From: Hymenopus coronatus
Taxonomy: Eukaryota; Arthropoda; Insecta; Mantodea; Hymenopodidae
NCBI GenBank assembly: GCA_030762935.1
Contig: CM060886.1
Coordinates: 36,937,509 to 37,001,508 of the forward strand
Length of the DNA stretch: 64,000 nt
Reading direction: 5' to 3'
A program made the translations under genes and the position numbers. Numbering within the stretch: position 1 is the first letter of the stretch; the number at the start of each line of letters is the position of its first letter. Positions 21,890 through 33,912 of this stretch are shown piece by piece. Under the pieces are notes generated by a model. That model was not told the DNA's origin and searched no databases. It worked only from the letters and a program-made list of their open reading frames with translations.

Positions 21890-23200
21890 TTTTGTTCTAT
21901 AATGCACTTTTAGAAAGAGTAAAATGAACGTTTAATTAATAATGGTTCTGTACGTTTGAATTTGTAAATTATTAATGTAAATTATTGAATGGTGTGGCTA
22001 CTAAAGCTTACATCGTGACCGTTTGATACTGTGTCTGAATGCTGTCTGTGAAAGCCATCTTGTAGAGCTGGTAAGTTTCAAAGGTGTAGTTAGGAAGCTC
22101 AAAGCCACATATACATTGAATGCGTTTTCAATAAACAGCACTCTATCCACGAAGCCCTCTTGCATGCCGCACGATATCGCTTCCCCTTTACCTTGGCCCC
22201 TCCATGTTCCTGATGTTCAAAGGCTTTCAGCCAAATTGAAGGTCGAAACGACATTTGAAGGAGGAGATCGGGAAGGCCTAGTGCCTTCTGTATAAATATG
22301 GAGTGTGTTAGAGAAGGGGTAGAACTTTACTCTAGGTAAACTAGATTCGGCTTTGGTGAATTTCCCAGCTAACATTTTGTAGCTGTAACAACCAGATAAG
22401 ACAGCTTGTTACAAAGGAACAGCCATTTCCTTTCGATTCCTTGCAAACTCATCACCGAGACGAATGACAAGGAAATTAAATCGGGAAATTTGCCTTATAG
22501 CGCTTTGATTTTCGCAGCATTAGACAGAACGTGCTTTCATAAACATTTCTTTTATACAGTTTCAAGGGACGAGTTGAATTCTTGACTGTGGAGTCCTCTT
22601 ATTATTTAGATCCAGTCATATTATTTTAGCTATCCACTTTCGTTTAAAATCTCGTGTATCAACTATTTTATTCACTTCAAAATAGGGGAAGTCCATGTAG
22701 TTTGGACCACTTAACTTTAAGTGCTAATACCTGGATAAAAAGCCTTCGTCAAAGTCCATAACTTATTTTAACGTGTTAATGAGGTGAACTTATACCATTA
22801 TGAGAGGTTTCAAGGCTTAGTCCCAGCTACTTAAGTTGCAAATTATAATTATACTTTTTTTTTTCTAAGTCGTGTATTTTGAACCAAAGGCGTGTAATTT
22901 GGTCTGTAAATTGGGCTACTATATAATACATTTATAATCAATTTGCATACTTTTATATTCACTTTTAATGATTGAAATTCACAATAACAATTAAGAATCT
23001 GGAATAATCATTAGGTACGTCATTATTATTGTTATTATTATTATTATTCAAAAAATCAAAGTGGATCAGATTATCTTTAACAACGTTAACATCGCCTTAC
23101 TTCAATCTCCTCCAAATTTGTGGTTATTTAATATTTTGAAGTGTTTGTGCCAAATTAAAAGAGGATTTCTTGTACACTCCACAATGCACCTCTTGCAAAA
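21890..23200. other. Unassigned interval with ATT repeats
   Basis: It holds a 90-residue frame (22023-22295, plus) without recognisable domains and an ATT tract at about 23021-23049. No repeat family match was seen. Confidence 0.4.
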
Positions 23201-23217
23201 GGAATGAACTGAATCAC

Positions 23218-23545
23218 CTAGGTACAGTATTCATGAGCCCATCCTTTGCATTTACTGCACTGTATACACTCTTCCTCGTTAGATTCCCCACATACAACAC
23301 AACATTTTCTGCGTTTTTATTTTCATCTTTACCAACATTGATTTGCTTTTTATCCTTGACTCTAGAAGTATTAGAGGCTCCCACTAGCATTTCTTCACGA
23401 GGTGTTCCTGCCAAGATCACGCCTGATGCGGACGGAAGAGTACTTAACTGCATTACAGAAATGAACTGAATGTTCCTGTTTAAAAATTCTTCTGATGTGG
23501 ACGGAAGGAGACTTAGCTGCCGTACAGAAATGGGATCAGCAGCTC
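23218..23545 (-). pseudogene. Pogo/jerky-type transposase C-terminus with Cys/His zinc-binding tail
   Basis: On the minus strand one frame gives two related segments, ISVRQLSLLPSTSE and ISVMQLSTLPSASG, then REEMLVGASNTSRVKDKKQ. After a shift in an A run it reads KCCVVCGESNEEE and CIQCSKCKGWAHEYC, followed by a stop at 23218-23220. A C-x2-C...C-x2-C-x4-H-x2-C tail after a Ser/Pro/Lys-rich linker is how many pogo/Tigger-type DDE transposases end. The DDE core is not in the window, and the linker segment is duplicated, so this is a partial relic. A PHD-like host gene exon is the main alternative. Confidence 0.6.
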
Positions 23546-23943
23546 AGATTTGGTCCGGGCAAATTACACTTCACCTTCGCTCCAAACACAACACAACCTT
23601 ATGAGTATCGCATTTCCTTTAATTCTCAACTGAATTATTGAAATAAATCTACATCGTGCTTACCTTACTTAATATGTTAAGTCGTTTTAGTTTGATTTCC
23701 AAAGAAAGATCTTAGGTGGAAGAAAACAGTATACTAAAAGCGGAACAGAATTACTAAGAAAACGCTCTCAACAGACCACAACTTCCCTCTAAGGTTATTA
23801 ACAATGCAAACTTACAACAACATTTGCTCAAGATACCCGTGTTGTTGGTACTCCAAACGGTACCCACTTTCTTATACTGATATCAGTCCAAAATGCACGT
23901 TAGTCCAACTTACACGGGCATCACCTAAATGTAAATGGCGTGT

Positions 23944-24200
23944 CATTTATGGACGTTCTTTAACTGCAGTGGTTCTCAGTGACCTATTCTATACTGGGCA
24001 TGAAAGACCGTTTAATTTTCTCAGAGGCCTCTCTGTCAGGCTTGAGGTTCTTTTTCTTGCTGTAAATCCACTTCCCTTTCGAACGAAGCCATGCTAGAGC
24101 TTTTTTCGCCCAAAAAAATCCATTGCCCTCCGCCGGGTTTGAACCCGCGACCTTGGGTGTATGAAGTCAGCATGGCAACCAGTACACCACGGAGGGCGAC
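23944..24200 (-). mobile_element. SINE family S2, near-complete copy
   Basis: On the minus strand it opens cgccctccgtggtgtactgg, has a B box ggtcgcgggttcaaacccgg and continues into ggcgaaaaaagctctagcat. It then shows agaggcctctgagaaaat and ends ttaaagaacgtccataaat. It matches the 10.3 kb copy across the whole body. I could not find a clean target duplication. Confidence 0.88.
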
Positions 24201-24348
24201 TGTTCGCTTCAAGCTATCACTTTTGTTCAATTGTTACATGTAATAAAACTTTCGCAACATATTGCTTATTGGCAACCTGTTAACTTTTATACAGTTGTCT
24301 TTGGATTCCTGGTTTTTCTTTGAGCGTTGTTTACTGGAATAAAAAAAC

Positions 24349-25098
24349 TGACTCGCATGACTTTCTCCACCTATTTGAACAAATTATACTTAAAACGCTT
24401 AGGTATTCTTCTACCTACTTCATGATACATTAAAATAAACATTAGCAGATATGGTTCTATTACTTAGTTTTTTATAAGTTGAATGGAAATAAGGAAATTC
24501 ACAAGGGTGAAGTGATGGTCAATTCTTTGAGAAGCTGGTTTCTGTGTGACTGAAATTCGGTTGTATTTACACGACTAGTTGTTGAAATATTCACGTAAGA
24601 AGAGCTTGAGTGTTTCAAAATTAAAACAATAACAAAGAATATCTCCAAATTATATGAAACAACATGTATATTTTTGTGGAGTAACTTTTGTCTAATTCTT
24701 TTAGATTACAGTTATGTAAAAACAATTCAGAATGAAGAGGACTTTAGAGACCATTCTCAGAAAATGCAATATTATCATATCTTTAATATATAGCATTTTA
24801 ATGAAAATTGTTAGCCATGTTTTAGAAAATGTATGTTTTTAATTTTTTCCCATGTTAAGGGTAGTTTTGCGGGGTGATTATTTTCTTGAAACAAGTCGTG
24901 ACCCATCCTTGGCAGATTTTACGCTCTTGAGTTATCGTATTCTCTCTCTGTCTCTCTCTCTCTTTCTCACACTCAGAAGACCTCATTCATTTTTTTTATT
25001 TTGATACAAGGTTATTTCCAGTGAAATCTCGGTATCGAATTTTTTGGTGGAGTGCAATATCTTCTCTTCCTAAGTACCATGTACTATGTAGATAAAAT
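24349..25098 (+). mobile_element. H element, diverged full-length copy
   Basis: It begins ctgactcgcatgactttctc. Landmarks include agagaccattctcagaaaat and attttcttgaaacaagtcg, a TC-rich tract in place of the usual CA tract, and an eroded hairpin (taccatgtactatgtagata). Confidence 0.78.
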
Positions 25099-25121
25099 AA
25101 AAGATTATATCACCTATTTTT

Positions 25122-25832
25122 ACTTTCTCTATAGGTATTGCACTCCACCAAAAAATTCGATACCGAGATTTCTCCAGAAGTATATGTTTTAGGGTCCCCT
25201 GTATCCAAAAAAAAGTATTTTCACAAAAAGGTCCGTGTGTCTGTGAACACGATAACTCAAAAACGAAAAGTAGCTAAGATACCAAACTTGGTATTTAAGT
25301 TTATCTAAGTGTCTGACAGGGATGCGACACGAAGATGAGAAAAATCCCCCACCTGAAACTACCCTTTACATTTACTTTTTTCGAAAATTTTGATTTTCTA
25401 AAACATAGCTCTAACAATTTTGATTAAAATATCATATATTAAAGATATTTACCGGAAAAATAAAATGTATATTTTGAATTTTCTGGGAATAGTCTCTGAA
25501 GACTACTTTATTCTGGATGAATTTTTCATAACTACTAAACTGTAAGAGAGAGACAAAAACTTAAAACACAAAAAATGTAGATCACGTTAAAACACACATT
25601 TTATGATATATACATTTTTTTCGTGGAATTGATCGTTTTTGAGATATTCCTTTTTCTTGGTTTCAGCTTTGAAAAACATAACTTTTCTCATACAGGAATT
25701 TGTCAACTCCTGTCCATAAAAACAAAGGAACATCAGTCACATAGCAACCAGCTTTTGGCTTTCAGTTTAATCTATGGTACTCCCTTACTTCGCTTCTACG
25801 TACAATAAAGCAAGAAATAAGACTATCATGAT
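25122..25832 (-). mobile_element. H element, truncated at the CATCAGA end
   Basis: It begins actttctctataggtattg: most of the hairpin is deleted, leaving actttctctata joined to ggtattgcactcc. The central blocks are good, and the copy breaks off after gcaagaaataagactat. Confidence 0.85.
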
Positions 25833-26004
25833 TGTTATGTAATGTGTATTCTATATACATCCTTTAACCGCAATGGACATATCGACGACCTTTTACTTTC
25901 GAAACTAATTGTTAATCGGATATAGTGCTAGCTGGTATATAGTTATCATTGGGTTCTTGTTTTATCTTTAAGCGTTATTCATTAGAAGAAAAACACGCAC
26001 ACAT

Positions 26005-26090
26005 TTACAGTTCCAGACTCTGGGGAGGACAGGGATAATCCTCACTAGAAAAGCATTCCCATCCTCTTGACGGGAATCTAATGCGCAGTT
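26005..26090 (-). mobile_element. SINE family S5, decayed fragment
   Basis: The words ccagactctggggaggacag, cacacattta and gacgggaatctaatgc match the S5 body and head seen at 26.5, 28.2 and 46.1 kb, but they are heavily mutated. Confidence 0.5.
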
Positions 26091-26392
26091 ACTGCTGCAT
26101 AACTGCTGAGCTTCTAAGTCAATCTATGTAATAATAAGTACTGGGGTTAATTAATATTGATATGTGATACATCATCTCGCAAAAATAACATAAAGGACAC
26201 TTATCTAACATTTCCAACTACAGTGCATTCAAATTCTCGGAATCTATTTTAACAAACAATTTCGAAATGCCCAATACTATGTGGAGTACAAAGGTGTAGA
26301 TAATTCAATTCTTCTATTTTTTTTTTTTTTTTTTAATTTTTAATTTTTCGAAAGCTAGTAAAGAGGAGTCAGGAATTTTAAACGTATGAATG

Positions 26393-26396
<4 letters not shown>

Positions 26397-26442
<46 letters not shown>
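26397..26442. repeat. (ATT)n microsatellite, S5 tail
   Basis: Fifteen or so ATT units lie directly next to SINE S5. On the SINE strand they form an (AAT)n 3' tail. Confidence 0.9.
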
Positions 26443-26724
26443 TTAATTGTTTCATTTGTGTAGCCCCCTTTAACACCATGTCATACCAGTTCTTTTGTTT
26501 CTTTGGAAACAACAAGTTGACTATAGGTTTTATTAACGTTCAATTTTGTAATATTTTTTTTTTGTTTTAAACATGCGCACGTTCACCCTAACATGTGTAC
26601 ATACTTCCAGAATCTTGGGGATAGGCAATGATTTTGGTTAAAGAAAAATTCTCCGTCCCAGTCGGGAATTGAACTCGGACTCAGGGTGAGAAATCAGCTC
26701 GCTGACCACTCGACCACGAAAGCA
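26443..26724 (-). mobile_element. SINE family S5, complete copy
   Basis: The minus-strand head is tttcgtggtcgagtggtcag with a B box gagtccgagttcaattccc. The body has cccaagattctggaagtatg and tgcgcatgtttaaaac, and the 3' part ends gggggctacacaaatgaaac before the (AAT)n tail. Confidence 0.85.
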
Positions 26725-28145
26725 ATCTATTTTATTTGTTGATAAAGAATATAAATTATATTAAGTACAACAATGTTAAAACAATTGAAGAAGAATTTAA
26801 TTGTTTTATAAAAGTCGTTTCGGCCAAGTTTTAGAATATAAGGATTAACGTTTTACTTCTATAGAACACACGCAGACACACACATTAAGCTTTTCTCCAA
26901 AAAGTCTTTAAATTATGAAAAGTCACATTCGTTGTCGCATTCTCAGGCCAATATAATACGTCTTCTACCTTGTGTTAATGGCAGAGAAAGAGAAGGTTAC
27001 ATAATAAATGATTATAGCTGAAACAATAATCATTGTTCTACAGTAGGCTATATATTCTGAAAAGCTTCAACACTTCGGATACAGCATGAAGAATAAAATG
27101 TAATTTTAAAATTGGGAGAGAAATAATTAGTTTGAAATGCAAAGGTTCTTGTTAAACTGAAGTCAGAACTTGAATATTTGACAACCTGATGATGTTTGGC
27201 GGGGGTTTCCGTGTCGAATGGGGGCTCTGTGGCATATGCACAGATAATCCTCGGAAGTATTCCCATTTAATTCTGAGCTGTGGATTTGTGTCTAAGCGCT
27301 TTCTGGAATCCTAGATAAACCAGAAGTGGCTTTGGGAGTATTAACTCCTTTCGTGATATATGGAGCAACGGTAAGCACATTTGCTTTTCATTGCAGAAGC
27401 ATTTGCTTTGCTTTTCTCCGCACATTTTCTTTGCGTTTGAGGCTGAGACGTGCACTTCTTGTTTGCAATGCTGGGCTTATCTCTTAGTTTCTCGTTAAAA
27501 GAATATTTAGCCGCAAAGGGCTTTGTGCACTACCGCAAAGAACTCGGTTGTGTACTGTAAATCCCGCGGACCTTCTACTATGTTCCTAATGAACATAATC
27601 GGATTAAGGAATAAGCATTGTTCTGACCTATGATATGGCCAACCAGCCCGCATCGCTAAGGCTGAAGCGAGGTTGCAGCTTCCTCTTCGGGCAGAAAATA
27701 AAAAAAAAAGCCTTTAATAATATTTTCAGAACTCCCACAAGATTACACTTGCATACACAGCACAAATCCCAGAATTAAAAAAAAAAGTGATTGCGAAGCG
27801 CAACAAAACTTAATTAAAAATAAATTCTATCAAAGCGACCATAATACTCCCTCACTAGTAGTTTCAGCATTTCATGCCATTCACTAACTTTTAGCAAAAA
27901 GTAATGCGTTGTAAACTAGATGTAATGCTCAAAGAGAGGCATTTGAAAAACTGCTGCAGAGGACTTATAAGCAGGAATTGTCATGGGGCATACAAAAATG
28001 TAATTCTTGTCTTCTTCCAGTATGTTTGTAATGCCAAAACAAATGCATATACCATTTTTTATAACGCAAGAGATATTACTTCGCGAGTTATTGCCATAAT
28101 GAGAATGGGAGAGGAGCTGACTGTTGCTTTCCTGTGAGAAGAAAT
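26725..28145. other. Unassigned interval, possibly unique sequence
   Basis: Short frames on both strands (for example 27048-27266 and 27267-27455, minus; 27904-28137, plus) overlap one another and show no recognisable domains. No H or SINE landmark occurs in the 1.4 kb. Confidence 0.4.
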
Positions 28146-28149
28146 CAAA

Positions 28150-28402
28150 CATTTTACAGCTGACTTCTCACTTGGAGGTGCTAGGTTCGATTCGCGACTG
28201 GGGCGGGAATTTTTCTTTAACCAGAATTGTTCCCTTTTCCCCACAGAGTCTGGAAGTACGTATGTGAGAGTGAATGTGTGTAATTTTGAGGAAAATAAAA
28301 CGATTTAAACTCAACTTAAAGAACCTACAGACAACGAGTTGTTTCTAATGCAAAGCCGCCGATATGGCTTTCGATGTTAAAGGAGGCTATATAAATAAAA
28401 CA
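28150..28402 (+). mobile_element. SINE family S5, plus-strand copy
   Basis: The head is partial: gctgacttctcacttggag and gctaggttcgattcgcgact (B box). The body follows with gggcgggaatttttctttaa, cagagtctggaagtacgtat, acaacgagttgtttctaatg and aaaggaggctatataaataa. The plus-strand frames across it are repeat shadows. Confidence 0.85.
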
Positions 28403-29226
28403 ACTATAAAAATTGTCAGCCTAATTGAAGCTTGTCGGGAGTACTACACATCTCCAAATGCGGTTATTATTCCTAAACATATATCCTGCAATGTTTAGCA
28501 TATATCACAGTCTTTTCAAATCTTAAAATAATATTCCATTGCGTTTTAGAAATAGTTTTGATTTTTTTTCTGATAGTCCAGCCACCAGCCAACCGTACTG
28601 GATGGACTATATGATAAATGCGAAAAAGTTGGCAGATATTAGATGTAGATAGTGTACAGTGAAATTAAGTTTTACAAACTTTTTTGTGGGATACCATTAC
28701 TGCAGGGTATATTTCCAGGAATTTGGAGATGTGTTGTACTTCCCAAAAGCTTCAATGAAGGTAAGAAATTTGATTTCTTCTGACATGAAATTAAACGTCA
28801 CCCCCTCCCCCGCTCTTATTAATAAGTCAATAACTCACGAAGTAATCGTGTTATAAATATTTGTATAATCACTTCTTTTGACATTACAAACAGTTACAGG
28901 AAAACAAAATCACATTTTAATCTGGTTTTAAGGGACTCTGGGAGTGGTATTTCAAATTCTATATTTCTGTATAATTTTTTAAAATTTTTTGTTTTTTGTG
29001 ATTGCATTGCTAATATGTTAATATAAATACCAAATGCCATTCAAACTAGATAAATATTTTGCAACATATTTCATAAATTGTATTATGTAAATATGAAGCA
29101 TAAACAAAATGTCTCACGTGGTTAACAATTTCAGAGTCATTTTCTGAATTGGAGCTTTAAGAACAGATATTTAAAAAACCTTGATTACAAATTTAGTATA
29201 TATTTTAAGAGTTAGAAATTTAATCA

Positions 29227-29229
<3 letters not shown>
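28403..29229. other. Unassigned AT-rich interval
   Basis: It is very AT-rich with no repeat landmark. A 65-residue plus-strand frame (28659-28856) has no recognisable domain. Confidence 0.4.

Positions 29230-29264
<35 letters not shown>
29230..29264. repeat. (AT)n microsatellite
   Basis: This is a pure AT dinucleotide tract of about 35 bases. Confidence 0.95.
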
Positions 29265-29269
<5 letters not shown>

Positions 29270-29596
29270 TCATTGAAATAGACGTTTTGAAAGAAGTAAT
29301 ATTGGCGTTAGGATAATTTGATCCTTTGTAATACTATTATAGCCAGTTCTGCATATTCTGGGAAATTTAATTGTATTTAAACAAAAATTGAGATGTATAG
29401 AAAATTTTGAAAGTGTGTTTAATAAAGCGTTTAATAAAATAATTTGCTATAAAACACGTGTATTGTACGGTTTTTAATTGGCTCTAGAGCCTGTCGCGGG
29501 AAGTTAGTGCCTCGTTTCAGCAGTGTCCTCAGCTTCTTCGTTGATGAAAATGCCACTCCTAATCTTCTAATTAAAATTATCTTTTGAGTGAGGCTA

Positions 29597-29601
<5 letters not shown>

Positions 29602-29628
<27 letters not shown>
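29602..29628. repeat. A27 homopolymer
   Basis: Twenty-seven A in a row. It could be the 3' poly(A) of a retrocopy reading on the plus strand, but the 130 bases before it (from about 29470) match nothing else in the window. Confidence 0.9.
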
Positions 29629-30579
29629 GCTGCATTTCCCCTTACTACTATAATTTATTGTATCACAGATTTTAACGGGCGGCTAGCTGGTTTCCTTATA
29701 AATGTGTTATAAATGAATACCATCCCACCACTTAACTTACTAATCAGGGACCTAATCTAACCCTCTGCTCATCGCTCCCCCCACCATTTAATCACGTGGA
29801 CGTGCGCGTAACACAACGTAACGTGAACACAAGATCAAGAGAGTGACAGTAAGAGAGAGAGAGAGAGTAACCACATAAGAGATCTACCGGACCTGAAATA
29901 CTGATCCTGGGTGACACTAACTTCGCGCCATAAAATGTAACAGTTTTTCCGATTGGTTTTTAGTTAGCATCACCTCACAAGTTATGAGAATAAATTGTGC
30001 CATGTTTTGACGTCATGGCGTGCACATGATGCGTTTAGAAAAACCTAATGGTTCCTCCTCACTTTAACTTTATGCTTCCTTTGTCTTTTTCTCAAATTCC
30101 CTGTGCTGCTTGAAAGTCATGTCACTATTCCTGTCTCACTTCTTTCTATATCTGTACTTCTCTATCTTACATTCTCTAGCCTAAGTCCTGTGGTAATTAG
30201 CAGGTGGTGGTTGGTGAACTGTTAATTCAGCTAGCTCGTCTTGCCTTAATTACCTAAGTTACAACAACTTGCATTTATGCATATTTCTACCCTTAAATAT
30301 TCACAACTATTTTACATTGCTTTCAATAAGCTTATAATATTATATATAATATTATTTCTCTTTTATATATTTTGTGAGCATATGGTATGTGCTCCTACAA
30401 GCCCGAAGTAAGGGAGTCAGCTAAATGTTGATTCTTAAAGATGAGAGGTTATTGCGCGTCATGAAATACACTTCAACTCGACTGTGAGTATACGTGGCCG
30501 GACAGGTCACAACAAAAGAAATGCAACTGGGAACGTACATACTATCCATTTGCTTCTTTGCCGTCATTTGTTAGAGCTA
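29629..30579. other. Unassigned interval with a short GA tract
   Basis: It contains a GA-rich stretch near 29850-29868 and no other recognisable feature up to the fold-back element. Confidence 0.4.
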
Positions 30580-31501
30580 CAGTAGTGCCATTAATTCTGA
30601 CACTTTTTGGTAAAATTAACTTTCAAATTACAATATTCCATTAAACTGTTACTCAAGACTATTCTTATCTGATAAACTATAGTCAGGAAGTGTCAACATA
30701 ATACATTATTGAATCTTTTAATACAAACTAGAGTTTATTTGGCCCTTATTGCGCTAATTTGGCAATACTTTTGAAAATATATTGTTTTATAAATATACAC
30801 ATTAATCTATTTTATGTTATATACAATGTGAATATTGGAATTATTGCAGCATTTTATAATAAAAGAACTCAAAATATGTAGAAATCTATTAATTGTTGTA
30901 TTATGATACTTCAATACTGTTAAATGTAATACTATATACTATATATAAAAGATTTCCCCAATTTTGACCCACGTTATAAGAAAGTAATAGTACATTATAT
31001 TTCATATTGGATGCAATATACACTAAACAGATATCTTCTAAGTATACTTTTATTGTATTTTGCATGCAATATGATATATAAAAAGCTGTTACTCTCGCGT
31101 AATAAGGGGCTCAAAATTGGAGAAATCTAGTGTGAGATTAGTGTTTGTGTGGTACTCATGGTGTTGAAATGTGATATCTTAAAATAACTAAATTCCCCAA
31201 ATTTTGGCCTCCTTTTTGTAATGTGATACCACTAATTCTAATTTTCACATTAGATGTTACATAAAATAAGATATATGTGTATATGTTTATAAAAATATAT
31301 ATTTTCAAAAGCTGAGCCAAATTTAGTCCCATAAGAGCCAAATAAGCACCAGTTTGTGGTAAAAGGTTTAACAGTGTATGATGCTAGCACTTCGTGGCTA
31401 TAATTTATCAGATAAGAATAGTCCTGAGTTAGAGTTTAATGAAATATTGTAATTTGAAAGTTAATTTAACCAAAAAGTCTCCAGAATTAATATCACTACT
31501 G
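30580..31501. mobile_element. 922-bp fold-back DNA transposon, non-autonomous
   Basis: The left end cagtagtgccattaattctg is matched in reverse complement by the right end (aattaatatcactactg). The similarity continues inward through actttttggt, taactttcaaattacaatat and actattcttatctgataaa, and can be followed almost to the centre near 31040. The whole unit is thus one long imperfect inverted repeat. TA precedes the left end (30578-30579). The right-hand TA is not present, so the target duplication is lost or the boundary is off. CAGTxxTG ends and a TA target suggest the Tc1/mariner group. There is no transposase. Confidence 0.82.
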
Positions 31502-31721
31502 AAGACATTTACTGAATTTTTCCTTTTATGACTGTACGCTTCGAGTGGTTTGTTTACGTCGGAAGTCAACACATACAGCTACACAACATTTACGTATACG
31601 CAACAAACAAACCGCACGAACCTCTCATTTTAAGATTAGGAATAGCCGGGGCTGCATAACTTACAGTTATAAGGGATAAAGGAAGGACTTATCAAAGAAG
31701 TCATACAGAGTATTGTGCCAA

Positions 31722-32140
31722 GTGAGGCGGCGCCACGATGTGTGCGATTCGAATTCGGATAATCTTGGGTTCAACTCCCATTTCGAACCTTCCTGATCCA
31801 TGGAGGTTTCCCTGGATCACCAGGATAATGCTGCATTATATATTCCGGATTTTTGTATCCATCATTTCCTGTTTCCATCGCTTTCTTGTCATTTGTTTCA
31901 GAATTGAAGGACCCGGCGGCGATGTTTGGCGGGTTGCGGCTGGGGGTTGGCTTGCGCACTATATAGGTTTATTACTGAACGTCGTCGCTCTATGGAGACC
32001 CGCCTACGGGTATCTACAGGCTATGATATCCTTGAGGAAACCCGGGGCCAATATATTTCATAAACTCGGGGAGGTGAATAAAAGGATAAAAGTGCAAAAT
32101 CGAAGTAAAGTGAATACAAACATTACAACTATAATTATTA
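31722..32140 (+). mobile_element. Putative SINE-like repeat (S6), single copy here
   Basis: A B-box-like cttgggttcaactcccattt follows an A-box-like region (gtgaggcggcgccacgatg). A body with gaggtttccctggatcacca and atatccttgaggaaacccgg follows, and the end is an AT-rich attataa tail. The 135-residue frame over it is open only because this stretch is GC-richer. There is no second copy to compare, so the family call is tentative. Confidence 0.5.
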
Positions 32141-32398
32141 TATAGGTTGTATACAAATATTGGAGGTTATGATTGAACCTCTGACAGCAGCAACTGCTAT
32201 GCTATAAATGGAACCAGTATTCTACTCGAAAGGTTTGCAGAATTTTCCAAAAATGTTTGACCTATCACGCCCATCACCAGCCATATAACGCTATGACAAG
32301 TTGTTTCTTCATAGCCAAAGGCGGTAATATTATTATTAATTATTATTATTATTATTATTATTACTAACAGAAAAATAAACTAAATAAATTTTGCTTTT

Positions 32399-32400
<2 letters not shown>

Positions 32401-32431
<31 letters not shown>
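32401..32431. repeat. (AAT)n microsatellite
   Basis: This AAT tract lies immediately upstream of SINE S3. A mirror ATT tract is at about 32330-32364. Confidence 0.9.
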
Positions 32432-32645
32432 TCGTTCTGTGTGACTTAGCTCCTTGGGTGTTGGCCTTCAAAGTCACAGGTTCAAACCCGGCAAGGACAG
32501 ATAGCTATTACTGGTAAGTGTAAAGCGACAGCCCTATTTCGCTAATGGCATGTAAAAGAAATCCTATGGTATGAAATTCCGGCACACCGGCGGCGGTGAT
32601 ATAGCCCTGAAAATTAAAGTATCCTTAACAAACAAATAATTTCTT
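32432..32645 (+). mobile_element. SINE family S3, complete copy between AAT tracts
   Basis: The head is tgtgacttagctccttgggt and the B box is cacaggttcaaacccggcaa. The body has cgctaatggcatgtaaaaga and attccggcacaccggcggcg with tgatatagccctg. (AAT)n tracts lie at both borders (32401-32431 and 32651-32688). The SINE either landed in an AAT microsatellite or carried one as its tail. Confidence 0.85.
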
Positions 32646-32648
32646 TTA

Positions 32649-32650
<2 letters not shown>

Positions 32651-32687
<37 letters not shown>

Positions 32688-32688
32688 G
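32651..32688. repeat. (AAT)n microsatellite
   Basis: This AAT tract directly follows SINE S3. Confidence 0.9.
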
Positions 32689-32772
32689 GGCATTGATATG
32701 TCAATTGTTCATATAAAATTATGCAAAACGAACAAATCTACACTTCCCAAAAAAAACAACAAAAAAAAAAAC

Positions 32773-32915
32773 GGAGAAAACTTCAACATTCGTCCTCTCA
32801 AGATAAGGGAAAACCCTTAAAAAAAACTTTGTCGGGATAACCGATCCTAAGCGAAAATCGAACTCGTGACCTCTTGAATGTGAGACAGACACGCTACTCC
32901 CACACTACCGAGTCC
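32773..32915 (-). mobile_element. SINE family S1, 3'-truncated
   Basis: The minus-strand head gtgtgggagtagcgtgtctg and B box gaggtcacgagttcgatttt are intact, with the body gggttttcccttatcttgag. The 3' block accaaccag...ggacgttaac of the other two S1 copies is missing and is replaced by an A/C-rich stretch. Confidence 0.82.
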
Positions 32916-33912
32916 TATCTCCGGACTTACAGATATGACGTTTATAATGCCAAGCCGTAACGCTTTCCTTTAAACTAAACATCATAATAACTGAGCTTAC
33001 TTTTTCATTCGATATCTCTGGCATCCCCTCTCCCTTCCATCTATAGGATAGCAAACTACATGAAACAGCTATGTGGTTTACGATCCTAGATACTTCTGAT
33101 AGAAGTGAGAACAACTGCGCTTGGTCTCAATCTTTTCATGGTTTGATAAATAGGAAGCTTGTCAAGTCATTACAAGTGTTTCACACCTGCGCGCGCTCTC
33201 TCTCTCTCTTGCTATCTTCTTTCTCTTTCTAATGCATATGTACAGCTGAATTAACGATTTTGCAAAAGAGGGAAAAGAAACAGTTTACTTCAATGAATTG
33301 TTACATATCTGCTTCAAAACGGCATCAACCTTTCAGTGCTTCAAATCCAAATCAATCTTGAATGGTTATAGCTAGTTTTATTTAATACCAATAATGTTAT
33401 GGAAGTTTAAGAAAAATTACAAAAATGCTTATGTTTTATACCCTCATAACCTGCAGTTACAATGTATTTTTGCTTCATAAGGGCAGCTTTATGCGCTTCA
33501 TGTAAATACCGTTAAGCCATTCATTGCCTACAGTACTACAGAACCTAACATTTTATTTTTGTCTCTTTTCCCGGACTTTTTTAGCTTTAGAATTATTTTC
33601 CTTACCAGAAATTCTAATTTAAGTGCTTGAATTGTTACGAGAACTTCAGGAAAGTGTTAAAAATATTGTGCAATTATGTATATATTTAAAATCTTTCCTT
33701 AATTCAGGGAGGTACGCTTTGAAATTTGAATAACACATTTACAAACTAATATACTTGTCAGTTCTTCAGCTTGCAATTCTCGCAGGCATGAAAGAAAGTA
33801 AGAAACCAAACATGAAGGTTGAATTAAATGGAACAAGTAAGTTTCTGAAATTGCATACAAAAATCAGCGACTTAATTTTAAATCAAAGTGAATGTCTATG
33901 AATGTTATACAG
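32916..33912. other. Unassigned interval
   Basis: No gene or repeat was identified apart from a short TC tract at about 33190-33235. Confidence 0.4.

Noticed and set aside
31738..32145. 135-residue plus-strand frame, the longest in the window
   Set aside because: It coincides with a SINE-like repeat with a B-box-like motif. The composition, not conservation, explains the open frame.
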